Shown here: piece after piece, positions 1 through 6,327 of the stretch
Numbering within the stretch: position 1 is the first letter of the stretch
How the letters are laid out: every line of letters starts with the position of its first letter
Virus record (IMG/VR): IMGVR_UViG_3300049927_000157
Location: 1 to 41,548 of that record
Source of the DNA: a virus
Reading direction: 5' to 3' (one strand)
DNA: 41,548 nucleotides
Translations under genes and position numbers: made by a program
Notes under the pieces: model-generated
The model's input: only the letters and a program-made list of their open reading frames with translations
Database searches by the model: none
What the model was told of the DNA's origin: nothing

Positions 1-43
1 GGAGGCCCCGCACGTGCTCTGGGAGGACGTCGTCGTGCTTCAC
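1..43 (-). CDS. Holin-like XhlA-type protein, 5' fragment (duplicate of 41055-41300)
   Basis: The first 14 codons of the holin-like gene, cut by the window edge. The GTG start is at 43, equivalent to 41300. The full-length gene lies at 41055-41300. This shows that the gene directly follows the proteasome-like gene (stop at 62) in one leftward operon once the circle is closed. Confidence 0.85.
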   Translation of the reverse strand, partial: MKHDDVLPEHVRGL

Positions 44-291
44 GGACTGTATACTGCCTGGCTAGCGCCCGGAGACTATCCTGCGGGCCAGGGCCTTCTC
101 TTCTGGCGTGTATAGCACGGTCTTTACGAAGGAGATTTTCCCGCCCACGTAGTTGGTTGTGGCAGTCGCGGCCTCGATCGCCATCGTCGCGATCCCCTCG
201 AGCCTGGCGTCCCCGACGGGGGAGCGCGCGTCGTCCAGGACGCCGTGGATCGCGCCGACCGCTGTCTCCGCGCCGGAGCCGATCGACTCCC
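1..291. repeat. Left copy of terminal direct repeat (permutation overlap)
   Basis: Bases 1-291 match 41258-41548 with no gaps and only three differences (104 T/C, 158 T/C, 164 A/G). This is what an assembler leaves when it closes a circular or circularly permuted genome, so the unique length is about 41,257 bp. The mismatches argue against a simple copy and suggest two closely related phage variants. Confidence 0.95.
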
Positions 292-688
292 AAGGGAGCA
301 CGTGCTCGTCGACGCCGAACTCGTTGTTGACGAGGAAGAGGCGCCCGCGCACGGCGAGCAGGAACTCGCTCGGGCCGAAGGTCTCGACGTTGTGGTGGAT
401 CTCGAGGTGCCCCTGGTCGGTCATCACGTCGCGCAGCTGCTGCACGAACGTCCTGACCACCCAGCGCTGCTCGTCCTCCAGGAGCGGCGGGTCGTCGAGC
501 GTGTCCATCACGTGGTGCTGAAGGATCTGCCCGAAGCGCCCGGAGCCGCAGTGCTCGACGGCGAGCACGTCGCTCAGCTGGTAGACCTTGGTCGACGCGT
601 CCTCGCGCTTGATCCACTGCGTCGAGCCCTGGGCGTCGCCGGCGATGAGCACGCCCTTCTTGCCGACGATGCCGACGATGCAGGTCAC
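62..688 (-). CDS. HslV/proteasome-beta-like N-terminal threonine hydrolase
   Basis: Predicted 208-aa Ntn-hydrolase of the proteasome beta/HslV fold. The GTG start at 688 overlaps the upstream TGA (GTGA) and has AAGGGG upstream. Removal of Met would expose Thr1 directly, with no propeptide, as in HslV. Counting from that Thr, the sequence has Asp17 (IAGD), Lys33 (STKVY) and Gly47 (CGSG), the canonical catalytic positions, and an IGSG motif near 135-138 matching the family's Ser-Gly element. The length is nearer to a proteasome beta subunit (about 200-230) than to HslV (about 175). It lies between a MazG-like gene and a holin-like gene. No cognate HslU, Mpa or ClpX-type unfoldase was recognised; the only AAA+ protein (3418-4395) lacks a C-terminal HbYX motif. 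Fold assignment is strong, substrate unknown. Confidence 0.85.
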   Translation of the reverse strand: MTCIVGIVGKKGVLIAGDAQGSTQWIKREDASTKVYQLSDVLAVEHCGSGRFGQILQHHVMDTLDDPPLLEDEQRWVVRTFVQQLRDVMTDQGHLEIHHNVETFGPSEFLLAVRGRLFLVNNEFGVDEHVLPWESIGSGAETAVGAIHGVLDDARSPVGDARLEGIATMAIEAATATTNYVGGKISFVKTVLYTPEEKALARRIVSGR

Positions 689-1275
689 GCGAGGCACCCC
701 TTCTGGCACCCGCGGATGATGCACAGTTCTGGTGTGGTGCACGGGACCGTGTTCGGCTCACAGTCTAGCGGCCCTGCCTGCCACTCGCGAACTGGGCAGA
801 TGCCGCCATGCTGGAGCTCGGCGAGCCCCTCCGGGTCGTCCATCTGGTTGGAGATGCCGTCGATGTCAATGACGATGAGCTTGCGGCCGCCGGCGATCGC
901 GTTGGCCAGCCACTCTGGGACAGGTCGCGGTTCGCAGTACATGCCACTCGCGGGCCTGGCGTCGAGGGCCTCGACCCAGCGGCCCGCGACGGCCATCACC
1001 TGCACGAGCTCCTCGCGCAGCTTGACGACGTCGGTCTCCGCGAAGGCCTCGTAGACCTCCTCGCGCAGGACGTGGCGCCAGGTGATCGTGCCGTCGGCCG
1101 CGGCCCTGTCGCAGGCCATGCGGTGAGAGCCGGCCAGGTGCGACCAGTACTCGTGCGTGCCGTCGGGGTAGCCGTCGGTCTCAGGGTGCTTCGCGTTCTG
1201 GCGGGCGCGCTCCGCGATGAAGTCGTTGACGACGCGCGTCGTGCCGTTCAGGAATGATCCGCTGCCGTGCGCCAT
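685..1275 (-). CDS. MazG-like nucleotide pyrophosphohydrolase family protein
   Basis: 196 aa. Residues from about 18 to 105 fit the all-alpha NTP pyrophosphatase (MazG/dUTPase-like) pattern of phages: an ER.RQ..K helix, a basic/acidic helix, then HVLREEVYEAFAE and KLREELVQVMAVAGRWVEAL, whose paired Glu/Asp residues would bind Mg. Such enzymes cleave (d)NTPs to NMP plus pyrophosphate. The C-terminal 90 residues are an extra part ending in a Cys-rich segment (CEP, CTTPELC, CQKGC) that may bind zinc. The ATG follows GGGAGGAAG and the upstream TAG. Translationally coupled by GTGA to the proteasome-like gene. With the dCMP-type thymidylate synthase relative in the same operon it could supply a dNMP substrate; this is inferred. 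Confidence 0.75.
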   Translation of the reverse strand: MAHGSGSFLNGTTRVVNDFIAERARQNAKHPETDGYPDGTHEYWSHLAGSHRMACDRAAADGTITWRHVLREEVYEAFAETDVVKLREELVQVMAVAGRWVEALDARPASGMYCEPRPVPEWLANAIAGGRKLIVIDIDGISNQMDDPEGLAELQHGGICPVREWQAGPLDCEPNTVPCTTPELCIIRGCQKGCLA

Positions 1276-1419
1276 CTACTTCCTCCCGTGTAGTGCGCAG
1301 GACGGGTCCCACGCGTGCTTGCGACACGTGCACTTCTCGTCCTCGATCGCAGCCTCGAACGCCTCGATGGGCGCGAGCACGACCTCGCGAACGATCCTGC
1401 CGATGAGCCGTCCGAGCAT
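1276..1419 (-). CDS. Small conserved-looking Cys-containing protein
   Basis: 47 aa. An amphipathic N-terminal helix (MLGRLIGRIVREVV) is followed by an acidic stretch and a C-terminal CTC...H...C...H pattern that could form a zinc site. The stop abuts the ATG of the MazG-like gene, whose ribosome binding site GGGAGGAAG lies inside this gene's end. It fills the gap between two operon members in the same direction. Function unknown. Confidence 0.65.
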   Translation of the reverse strand: MLGRLIGRIVREVVLAPIEAFEAAIEDEKCTCRKHAWDPSCALHGRK

Positions 1420-1435
1420 GGGAGAGACCCTCTCG

Positions 1436-1657
1436 CTACAGCGAGAAGGTCTTGCTCCCGGACAGGATCACGTTGTGCTGCTGGGTCGCGGGCGGCGTGT
1501 TGTCGACCTTATGGTCGCGCGCAGCCGCGTCTCCCCACTTCTCGGCGGCCTTGCGGTCGCTGAGGCCCTCTGTCGCGTCGACGGTCACGCCGTCGAAGAG
1601 CAGGAACGCGCTGACGTTGCCCGGCGCGCCTGAGTACGTGAGACGGTAGTGCATCAT
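1436..1657 (-). CDS. Small hypothetical protein
   Basis: 73 aa. Two consecutive ATG codons (1657 and 1654) follow AAGGAGGC. The first overlaps the upstream TGA as ATGA; the second has the better spacing from GGAGG, so true length is 72 or 73 aa. The sequence starts as beta strands (HYRLTYSG, VSAFLLFDGVTVD), then an acidic/alanine-rich helix and a polar tail. No family recognised. It lies directly downstream of the thymidylate synthase-family gene. Confidence 0.65.
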   Translation of the reverse strand: MMHYRLTYSGAPGNVSAFLLFDGVTVDATEGLSDRKAAEKWGDAAARDHKVDNTPPATQQHNVILSGSKTFSL

Positions 1658-2544
1658 GCCTCCTTCGTGTACTTGGACAGGACGTTGTCGTACAGGAGCT
1701 CGCTGGTGGTCACGTACCCACTCGGCAGCTCGCCCCTCAAAAGCTTGGCCGCGCGCTCCCTTATCTCCGGCCACGTGTCGCCGACGCGGCCGACTCCCCA
1801 CGGGCGCACTGCAGGCTCGAAGTCCGCGGCGTACTGTAGCTCGCCGGCGCGCTCCCAGTGCTGCTCGTACAGGTGGAGGCTGTTCGCGGTGTGCACGTAC
1901 TTGCCGACGTCCGCGCCTAGCGCGTTCGCGAGCGAGCACTGCACCTGCGCGAACTGGAAGAGGTCGTACGGGAGGCCGTGCCACGCGTCGTTCGACCGCA
2001 TGTGCACGGCCATGTGCAGCTCGCGCGGTGCGCGGTTCGGGTCGCTGGGCGAGTCGCGCAGGAGGAACTGGAGCCCGATCGTGCACAGGTTGCTGGCCTG
2101 CCCGGCCGTCATGTCGTCAGCGTGCCAGATGAGCGCGACGGCCTGGCGACAGTCCGGGTCCCCCTGGAGCTTGTCGACGATCGTGCCGAGCTGGTCTGAC
2201 TCGCCGAGGCGCTCGCCGTAGGTCGGCACGTCGTCCGCCCACCTGGAGCTCGGCTTGGGGAAGCCGCTCGAGATGTCGGCCATCAGGCCGGGGGCGCTCA
2301 CGCCGCTGATGCACTGCAGCGCCTCGCCGTAGCCGATCGCCGGCAGCAGCCCCTTGCGGCCGATCCCGTCAGCGACCGTGTCGGTCGGGCTGTCGATCGT
2401 GATGCGCGCGAACAGGATCTCCTTCGTGCGCTTCCCGCGTGGCGCCGTCTCGACGCCGTCCTCGAGGATCGCGCTGCAGGCCTGGAGCACTGCCTGGCGT
2501 CCGCTCCCCGCTCGTATGTCGCAGCCGAAGGCTTCTGATCTCAT
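1654..2544 (-). CDS. Thymidylate synthase-family enzyme, dCMP-type active site (putative dCMP hydroxymethylase/methylase)
   Basis: 296 aa, ThyA fold. Matches to the family: Glu74 in the conserved helix, GDPDCRQ (phosphate-binding Arg loop), catalytic Cys154 in NLCTIG, MRSND (Arg183, Asp186), GLPYD, and HLY (His224, Tyr226), which binds the ribose 3'-OH. The residue matching E. coli ThyA Asn177, which reads uracil, is Asp194. The same Asn-to-Asp change is the hallmark of T4 dCMP hydroxymethylase and converts thymidylate synthase towards dCMP. The likely reaction is therefore transfer of a one-carbon unit to dCMP. ATG at 2544 chosen; GTG at 2583 would add 13 residues, and neither has a clear ribosome binding site. 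First gene of the leftward operon. Confidence 0.8.
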   Translation of the reverse strand: MRSEAFGCDIRAGSGRQAVLQACSAILEDGVETAPRGKRTKEILFARITIDSPTDTVADGIGRKGLLPAIGYGEALQCISGVSAPGLMADISSGFPKPSSRWADDVPTYGERLGESDQLGTIVDKLQGDPDCRQAVALIWHADDMTAGQASNLCTIGLQFLLRDSPSDPNRAPRELHMAVHMRSNDAWHGLPYDLFQFAQVQCSLANALGADVGKYVHTANSLHLYEQHWERAGELQYAADFEPAVRPWGVGRVGDTWPEIRERAAKLLRGELPSGYVTTSELLYDNVLSKYTKEA

Positions 2545-2879
2545 GGCCGCAAGAGTGCCGGCGCCCACTCCCCGGAAGGACACGACCGCGCAATCTCAGA
2601 GGGGACGGGGACTGGGGCCCACACTCCCCACCGCGCACCGCTTGTCTAACTCCGCCAATCTAGCTCGCGGCGACTACGGACTGATTCCAGCGCGGTTGTC
2701 CCCTCGCCTCACCTCACGCCGTTGAGCCGGACTCACGCTCCGTTCGGCAGCCGCTCGTGTGGGACGTGGCGCCAGGTAGAATGCTGGCGCCCGCCCACTT
2801 TCGGAATACGCCTTGCAAACCGTGGCGGGCGGGCGAGACTCGACGTACGATCAGCATGTAACCAACCGAAGGGAGCACC
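2545..2879. other. Divergent control region, early leftward/rightward operons
   Basis: 335 bases without a convincing gene between divergent start codons. The rightward side carries the box A promoter (2813-2851) and the leader of the 2880 gene. No box A copy was found for the leftward operon. A TAGATT hexamer on the minus strand near 2657-2662 is a weak -10 candidate. ORFs here lack ribosome binding sites and are Arg-rich shadows. Confidence 0.6.
2813..2851 (+). promoter_or_regulatory. Box A early promoter, copy 1
   Basis: TTGCAAACCGTGGCGG (2813-2828) followed by GACGTACGAT, with the TACGAT hexamer at 2846-2851. Box start to hexamer start is 33 bases. The same architecture occurs at 10086 (minus), 18444 and 21168. 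The TGGCGG part sits 17 bases before the hexamer, where a -35 would be. Confidence 0.75.
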
Positions 2880-3110
2880 ATGACCACCGCAGCTAAGACG
2901 GAAGGCAAGGCGCCGGCGAAGGCGAAGAAGGTCTCCGCCCCCAAGCCCGAGAACAGCGGCCTCATCGCCAAGTTCACGAGCGCCGGCACGCAGTACACGA
3001 TCGTGCGCCTGACGCGCGACGTGGGCGACAAGCTCAAGGCCGGCCAGCGGTACGACGTCAAGAAGTCGGACGCCGGCGTCATCACCCTCACCCCCGCGAA
3101 GGGCGCGTAG
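2880..3110 (+). CDS. Small basic protein, possible AbrB-like DNA-binding protein
   Basis: 76 aa. A Lys/Ala-rich N-terminal tail (residues 1-27) precedes a compact beta-rich domain: TQYTIVRLTRDVGDKLKAGQ, then YDVKKSDAGVITLTP. The strand-'L..G..Y.V'-strand layout resembles swapped-hairpin AbrB/SpoVT-like domains, but the match is weak. Good ribosome binding site GAAGGGAG. First gene after the box A promoter, so probably among the earliest expressed; a DNA-binding or host-takeover role is plausible but unproven. Confidence 0.75.
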   Translation: MTTAAKTEGKAPAKAKKVSAPKPENSGLIAKFTSAGTQYTIVRLTRDVGDKLKAGQRYDVKKSDAGVITLTPAKGA

Positions 3111-3116
3111 GCGGTA

Positions 3117-3190
3117 GGGCGCTCGCAGCGGGGTTCGCGGATGTGTCGTGCGTAGCGATCCATGTCCGGGGAACCCCGCTGCGAGCGCCC
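3117..3190. repeat. Perfect 20-bp inverted repeat (large hairpin)
   Basis: Arms 3117-3136 and 3171-3190 are exact reverse complements (20 of 20), with a 34-base loop. It starts 7 bases after the stop of the 2880 gene and ends 40 bases before the next start. No T-run follows, so it may be a processing or mRNA-stability element, a partial terminator or a structured RNA rather than a standard terminator. Confidence 0.85.
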
Positions 3191-3229
3191 CTCCGCGTGC
3201 ACCAACCCCCCCACGGAGAGAGGTCAACC

Positions 3230-3421
3230 ATGTTCCAAGTAGGCGAGGTAGTCAACGTCATGACACTTGACGGCACGATCCTCCGCGGTCGCGTGTTCGT
3301 CGCGTACCACGGCCAGGCCGGAGAGCCGGTCGTGCTCAGGAGGGTGCACGGGCGCGCTCTCGACCGCGTGTGGATGATCGTGCCGGCGAGCAACGTCTCG
3401 AGAGTCGAGCTCACGAAATGA
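3230..3421 (+). CDS. Small hypothetical protein
   Basis: 63 aa. Beta-rich: GEVVNVMTLDGTILRGRV, then VWMIVPASNVSRVEL, resembling a small SH3-like barrel. The ATG at 3230 has GGAGAGAGG upstream, preceded by a CCCCCCCACGGAG stretch also seen in other early leaders. Stop overlaps the ATPase start as ATGA. Function unknown. Confidence 0.7.
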   Translation: MFQVGEVVNVMTLDGTILRGRVFVAYHGQAGEPVVLRRVHGRALDRVWMIVPASNVSRVELTK

Positions 3422-4395
3422 GCATCCAGGAGTTCGTCAGGGACTACGTCATGCGCAACCCGCACGCCAGCAACGAGGAGATCGCGGCCGCGTGCCGGCG
3501 CGCGATCCCGGGCTCGTCGACGACGGCGCAGTCCGTGTCGTCGATCAAGTCGCGCCTGAAGGCCGACGGGCGCGAGGCGCTCCCGTGGGTCGGCGAGGTC
3601 GAGGCCGAGACCGACGAGACGGTCGAGGAGGCGGCGCGCAGGATCTCGGTCAGGTACGGGGCCCTGGAGCGCATGACCCTGCGACTCGCGCTCGGGCAGA
3701 TGCCGTCGCTGATCGTGTCAGGCCCCCCCGGCCTCGGCAAGTCGTGGACGATGAGGCAGGCGCTCACGGCCGCGGAGACTGAGCCCGCGTTCGACGGCAG
3801 GGTCGTGCAGTGGATCGGCGGCGCCTCGAGCGCGGTCGGCCTCTACAAGGCGCTGTGGGACTGCCACAACGGCGGGATCATCGTGCTCGACGACTGCGAC
3901 GACGTCTTCCGCGACGAGGTGAGCCTCAACCTCCTCAAGGTCGCGCTCGACTCGTCGCCGCAGCGGCTCGTGTCGTGGCGCCGCGAGGCCCCGTGGATGG
4001 GCGACGACATCCCCGACGTGTTCGACTTCCAGGGGCACGTGTGCTTCATCACGAACATCGACTTCGAGGCCGCGATCGACACGGGGCGCGCGAGCGCGGA
4101 GCACTTCAAGGCCCTCATAGACCGCTCCATGTACCTTTGCCTCACCTTGCGGACGCGCCGCGACTTCATGATCCGCATCCGCGACGTGGCCGCCGGCCCG
4201 GGCGGGATGCTGGTGCAGTCGTTCGGCCTCGACGTCGCGCAGAGCGAGGAGGTGCTCGCGTTCGTCGAGGACAACAAGGAGCGCTTCTACAACCTGAGCC
4301 TCCGCCTCTGCGGGCAGATCGCAATCTGCATGCGCGCCGACCCGGACGGCTGGCGCGAGGACATAGAGGCCACCAAGATGCGGACGCTGTCGTGA
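3418..4395 (+). CDS. AAA+ ATPase with N-terminal helical domain
   Basis: 325 aa. Residues 1-50 form a helical, HTH-like segment. Walker A SGPPGLGKS is at about 101-109 and Walker B IIVLDDCD at about 154-161, followed by a sensor-1-like FITN and an Arg-rich region. The compact single AAA+ module resembles phage DNA-handling ATPases more than protein unfoldases; the C-terminus (KMRTLS) lacks the HbYX motif that docks proteasomal ATPases. ATGA overlap upstream and GTGA downstream place it in a tight operon. Probably helps replication or genome processing; the exact role is unknown. Confidence 0.8.
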   Translation: MSIQEFVRDYVMRNPHASNEEIAAACRRAIPGSSTTAQSVSSIKSRLKADGREALPWVGEVEAETDETVEEAARRISVRYGALERMTLRLALGQMPSLIVSGPPGLGKSWTMRQALTAAETEPAFDGRVVQWIGGASSAVGLYKALWDCHNGGIIVLDDCDDVFRDEVSLNLLKVALDSSPQRLVSWRREAPWMGDDIPDVFDFQGHVCFITNIDFEAAIDTGRASAEHFKALIDRSMYLCLTLRTRRDFMIRIRDVAAGPGGMLVQSFGLDVAQSEEVLAFVEDNKERFYNLSLRLCGQIAICMRADPDGWREDIEATKMRTLS

Positions 4396-4607
4396 GCTTC
4401 AGGCACCTCCAGCACGACGCGACCGGCACTGTCAAGTGCAGCAAGTGCTGGGCGGACGACCTCCACAAGACGGCCAGCGGCGAGTACGTCGGCGACGAGG
4501 CCGTGCGCTTCGAAGACCTCACCCTCATGGACGAGGGCGAGCCAATCCAGTGCGACGACTGCCTCGAGCAGAACGCCGCCTATGACGAGATCGGAGAAGA
4601 GCTATGA
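4392..4607 (+). CDS. Small zinc-ribbon protein
   Basis: 71 aa. GTG start overlapping the ATPase stop (GTGA). Two knuckles, CSKC near residue 17 and CDDC near residue 54, suggest a four-Cys zinc ribbon; the rest is acidic. Stop overlaps the next start as ATGA. May bind nucleic acid or a protein partner; no family assigned. Confidence 0.7.
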   Translation: MSFRHLQHDATGTVKCSKCWADDLHKTASGEYVGDEAVRFEDLTLMDEGEPIQCDDCLEQNAAYDEIGEEL

Positions 4608-4879
4608 GCGGTTATCACTTGACGGTAATCACGTGGAGCGGCAGCGGCGTGCAGTTCAGGCAGGCGGAGACGTACAGCGCGAGCGTGATCGGCGACGTGC
4701 CCCAGATGGGCGAGATCCTGACCGTGCACCCGGACGGCAAGCCGTCGGAGAGGTCGTTCACGTGCGACGTCACCGGCGTGCAGCGCGTCATCATGGGCGA
4801 CCCCGTGCGCCCGGAGATCTACCACATGGCGGCGAGCGTGCACGTGACCGGGAAGATCAATGGTGCGCTTCCATGGTGA
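4604..4879 (+). CDS. Hypothetical protein, paralogue of the product of 39339-39626
   Basis: 91 aa. Beta-rich small protein. The core GEILTVHPDGKPSERSFT followed by TGVQRV has a clear counterpart in the protein of 39339-39626 (GELLTVHPTGEPSDESWT, TGVQHV), so the two are paralogues in opposite early operons. ATGA start overlap. No recognised domain; a duplicated beta-barrel-like fold is the likeliest reading. Confidence 0.7.
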   Translation: MSGYHLTVITWSGSGVQFRQAETYSASVIGDVPQMGEILTVHPDGKPSERSFTCDVTGVQRVIMGDPVRPEIYHMAASVHVTGKINGALPW

Positions 4880-5031
4880 CCGGCGAGCGGCTGCTCATCC
4901 AGACAATCAGGCGCCAGATCTCGCGCGCAGGGCGCGGGCTGCCGGTGACGTTCACCAGGACGCACGTGCGAGCGATCGAGAGGGCGACGTCGATGGCGCG
5001 CACGCTCGCGGAGATGCTCAGGAACGCTTGA
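4873..5031 (+). CDS. Small basic helical protein
   Basis: 52 aa. Arg-rich (IRRQISRAGRG, RTHVRAIER), predicted helical. ATG at 4873 or the in-frame GTG at 4876, which gives the GTGA overlap with the upstream stop typical of this genome. Could contact nucleic acid; no homology recognised. Confidence 0.6.
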   Translation: MVTGERLLIQTIRRQISRAGRGLPVTFTRTHVRAIERATSMARTLAEMLRNA

Positions 5032-5033
5032 CG

Positions 5034-5062
5034 TTTACAACCTCCCCGGGTCGGCGTATGAT
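5034..5062 (+). promoter_or_regulatory. Sigma-70-type promoter
   Basis: TTTACA (5034-5039), 17-base spacer, TATGAT (5057-5062). It lacks box A but shares GGCGTATGAT with the box A promoters and the downstream leader CCAACCGAAGG (5073-5083) with the 2880 gene. Confidence 0.65.
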
Positions 5063-5094
5063 CCGCCGGTACCCAACCGAAGGAGGCTGGTGTT

Positions 5095-5271
5095 GTGGAG
5101 CGCTACGCGCTCGTTACGATCGAGGGCCAGAACGAGGAGAAGCTCGTCGGGCCCTTCCACAGCGAGGACGCCGTGAAGGCGTTCGAGAGCAAGCTCCAGG
5201 GGTCGATCAGCGGCATCCGCACGTGGGAGCCGGTGACGACGCAGGAGCTAGAGCGCCTCGTAACCGCCTAG
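5095..5271 (+). CDS. Small hypothetical protein with own promoter
   Basis: 58 aa. GTG start after GAAGGAGG. Pattern YALVTIEGQ, GPFHSEDAVKAFESKL, then ELERL resembles a small alpha/beta domain. Has its own promoter (TTTACA/TATGAT), unlike the coupled genes before it. Its TAG overlaps the TAG of the convergent lytic gene within the palindrome CTAG, so the two operons meet with no space between. Confidence 0.7.
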   Translation: MERYALVTIEGQNEEKLVGPFHSEDAVKAFESKLQGSISGIRTWEPVTTQELERLVTA

Positions 5272-5732
5272 CGGGGACGCGCTAGCTGGCGGATTGGCGG
5301 GCGGTGCCGCAGGTTCACGTGGTGCCGCTCGCTTCCCGCCGGGTACGGGCGGAAGGCCTGGACTCCGCGCTTCGCGAGGTGCCAGATGAAGGAGTCCACG
5401 TGCGCGTCGTCTATGTCCATGCCGCACTGCCACCACTGGAGGTCGCTGCCGGCCGGCCACAGGATCTTGCTGTAGGCGACGCCGTCGGACTTGAGCTCGT
5501 GCGTCGACGTGCCGGGGCGGTTCGCGGGGTTGAACCCAGGCCTGTGGAGCACGTAGCCGCGGAAGAGCTCTGCCTGCGACGACTTGCCGAGCCGGTGCAG
5601 GAGCTTCAGGCCGGCTGGGTCCTGCCCCCTGTAGCACGACTCCAGCGTCGCGCCGCTGTCGTGGAGCGAGTGCGCGATCGTCCTGGCGAGCAGCAGCGGG
5701 ACCGGGCATCCGTGGAGCGCGACGAACCTCAT
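5268..5732 (-). CDS. Putative peptidoglycan peptidase (M15-like), lytic enzyme
   Basis: 154 aa. Contains THELKSDGVAY, QWWQCGMDIDD and, near the end, ERHHVNL. A His-x(n)-Asp pair followed by a C-terminal His, with a GVQAFRPYP segment before it, fits the M15/VanY-type D-Ala-D-Ala or L-Ala-D-Glu peptidases of actinophage lysins. Zinc ligands are inferred from this spacing, not from an alignment. The ATG at 5732 overlaps the upstream stop (ATGA). It follows the transglycosylase-like gene in the same operon, consistent with a two-enzyme lysis set. No signal peptide; needs a holin to reach the wall. Confidence 0.65.
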   Translation of the reverse strand: MRFVALHGCPVPLLLARTIAHSLHDSGATLESCYRGQDPAGLKLLHRLGKSSQAELFRGYVLHRPGFNPANRPGTSTHELKSDGVAYSKILWPAGSDLQWWQCGMDIDDAHVDSFIWHLAKRGVQAFRPYPAGSERHHVNLRHRPPIRQLARPR

Positions 5733-5803
5733 GCCTTGCGCCAAGCCAATGCGGCCACCCACTGCGCCTCGCGCGAGGGATAGTCTCGAATGTGAAAGGT
5801 CAC
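5729..5803 (-). CDS. 24-aa micro-ORF between lytic genes
   Basis: GTG start at 5803 overlaps the lysozyme stop (GTGA) and the stop at 5729 overlaps the next start (ATGA). The peptide MTFHIRDYPSREAQWVAALA continues for four more residues. Perfect coupling at both ends suggests it is translated. It may only keep ribosomes moving to the peptidase gene, or be a vestige of a linker between two lysin domains. Confidence 0.45.
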   Translation of the reverse strand: MTFHIRDYPSREAQWVAALAWRKA

Positions 5804-6327
5804 CGGCAGACCCTCTGCCACTTGGCGAGCTTGATCGCGACCTCCCTGGCGTAGCGGTCTGCGGCCGGCCCGGACCCGTTGTAGGCCTTCACGCCGAGCG
5901 TCATGCCGTAGCGGCGCACGTTGTAGGCCAGCGTCTCGACCCCGACCCTGATGTTGAAGCGCGGCACCCAGCACCCGCCGTATGAGTCGGCCTTGTCCTG
6001 GGTAGACCACCACGTGAGCTGCAGCGGGCCCACGCCCTGCATGCGCGTCGTGCCGCGCTGCGTCTTGTAGGCGCGGTACGAGGTCATGGTCACGACGGAT
6101 CCCCAATGCTTGTCGTTGTTGCGGTCGTAGCCACCCACGAAGATGGTCGGGTCGTGTCCCCAGACGTTGTGCCCACCCCCGGTCTCCTGGTCCAGCACGG
6201 CGCACACCAGGGGATAGGGGACCCCGGCGCGCCTGGCCTCCTGCCAGGCCACCAGCGGGTTGACTATGCCGGCCGCGCGCGCGCGCCTGATGCGCGCTAG
6301 GTCCTTGGGTCCTGGGACGGGGAGCAT
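5800..6327 (-). CDS. Lysozyme-fold lytic transglycosylase (endolysin)
   Basis: 175 aa. SLT/goose-lysozyme-like features: LVCAVLDQETGGGHNVWGHD with catalytic Glu and Gly-rich turn, MQGVGPLQLTWW, then a tandem ETLAYNV and AYNGSGPAADRYA typical of the fold's last helices. Predicted to cleave MurNAc-GlcNAc bonds. No signal peptide or cell-wall-binding domain is seen. ATG at 6327 has no clear ribosome binding site. First gene of the lytic operon, downstream of a 358-base non-coding stretch. Confidence 0.8.
   Translation of the reverse strand: MLPVPGPKDLARIRRARAAGIVNPLVAWQEARRAGVPYPLVCAVLDQETGGGHNVWGHDPTIFVGGYDRNNDKHWGSVVTMTSYRAYKTQRGTTRMQGVGPLQLTWWSTQDKADSYGGCWVPRFNIRVGVETLAYNVRRYGMTLGVKAYNGSGPAADRYAREVAIKLAKWQRVCR

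Noticed and set aside
3418-4395. AAA+ ATPase as the unfoldase partner of the proteasome-like protein
   Set aside because: No HbYX tail, no HslU or Mpa features, different operon; kept only as a test idea.
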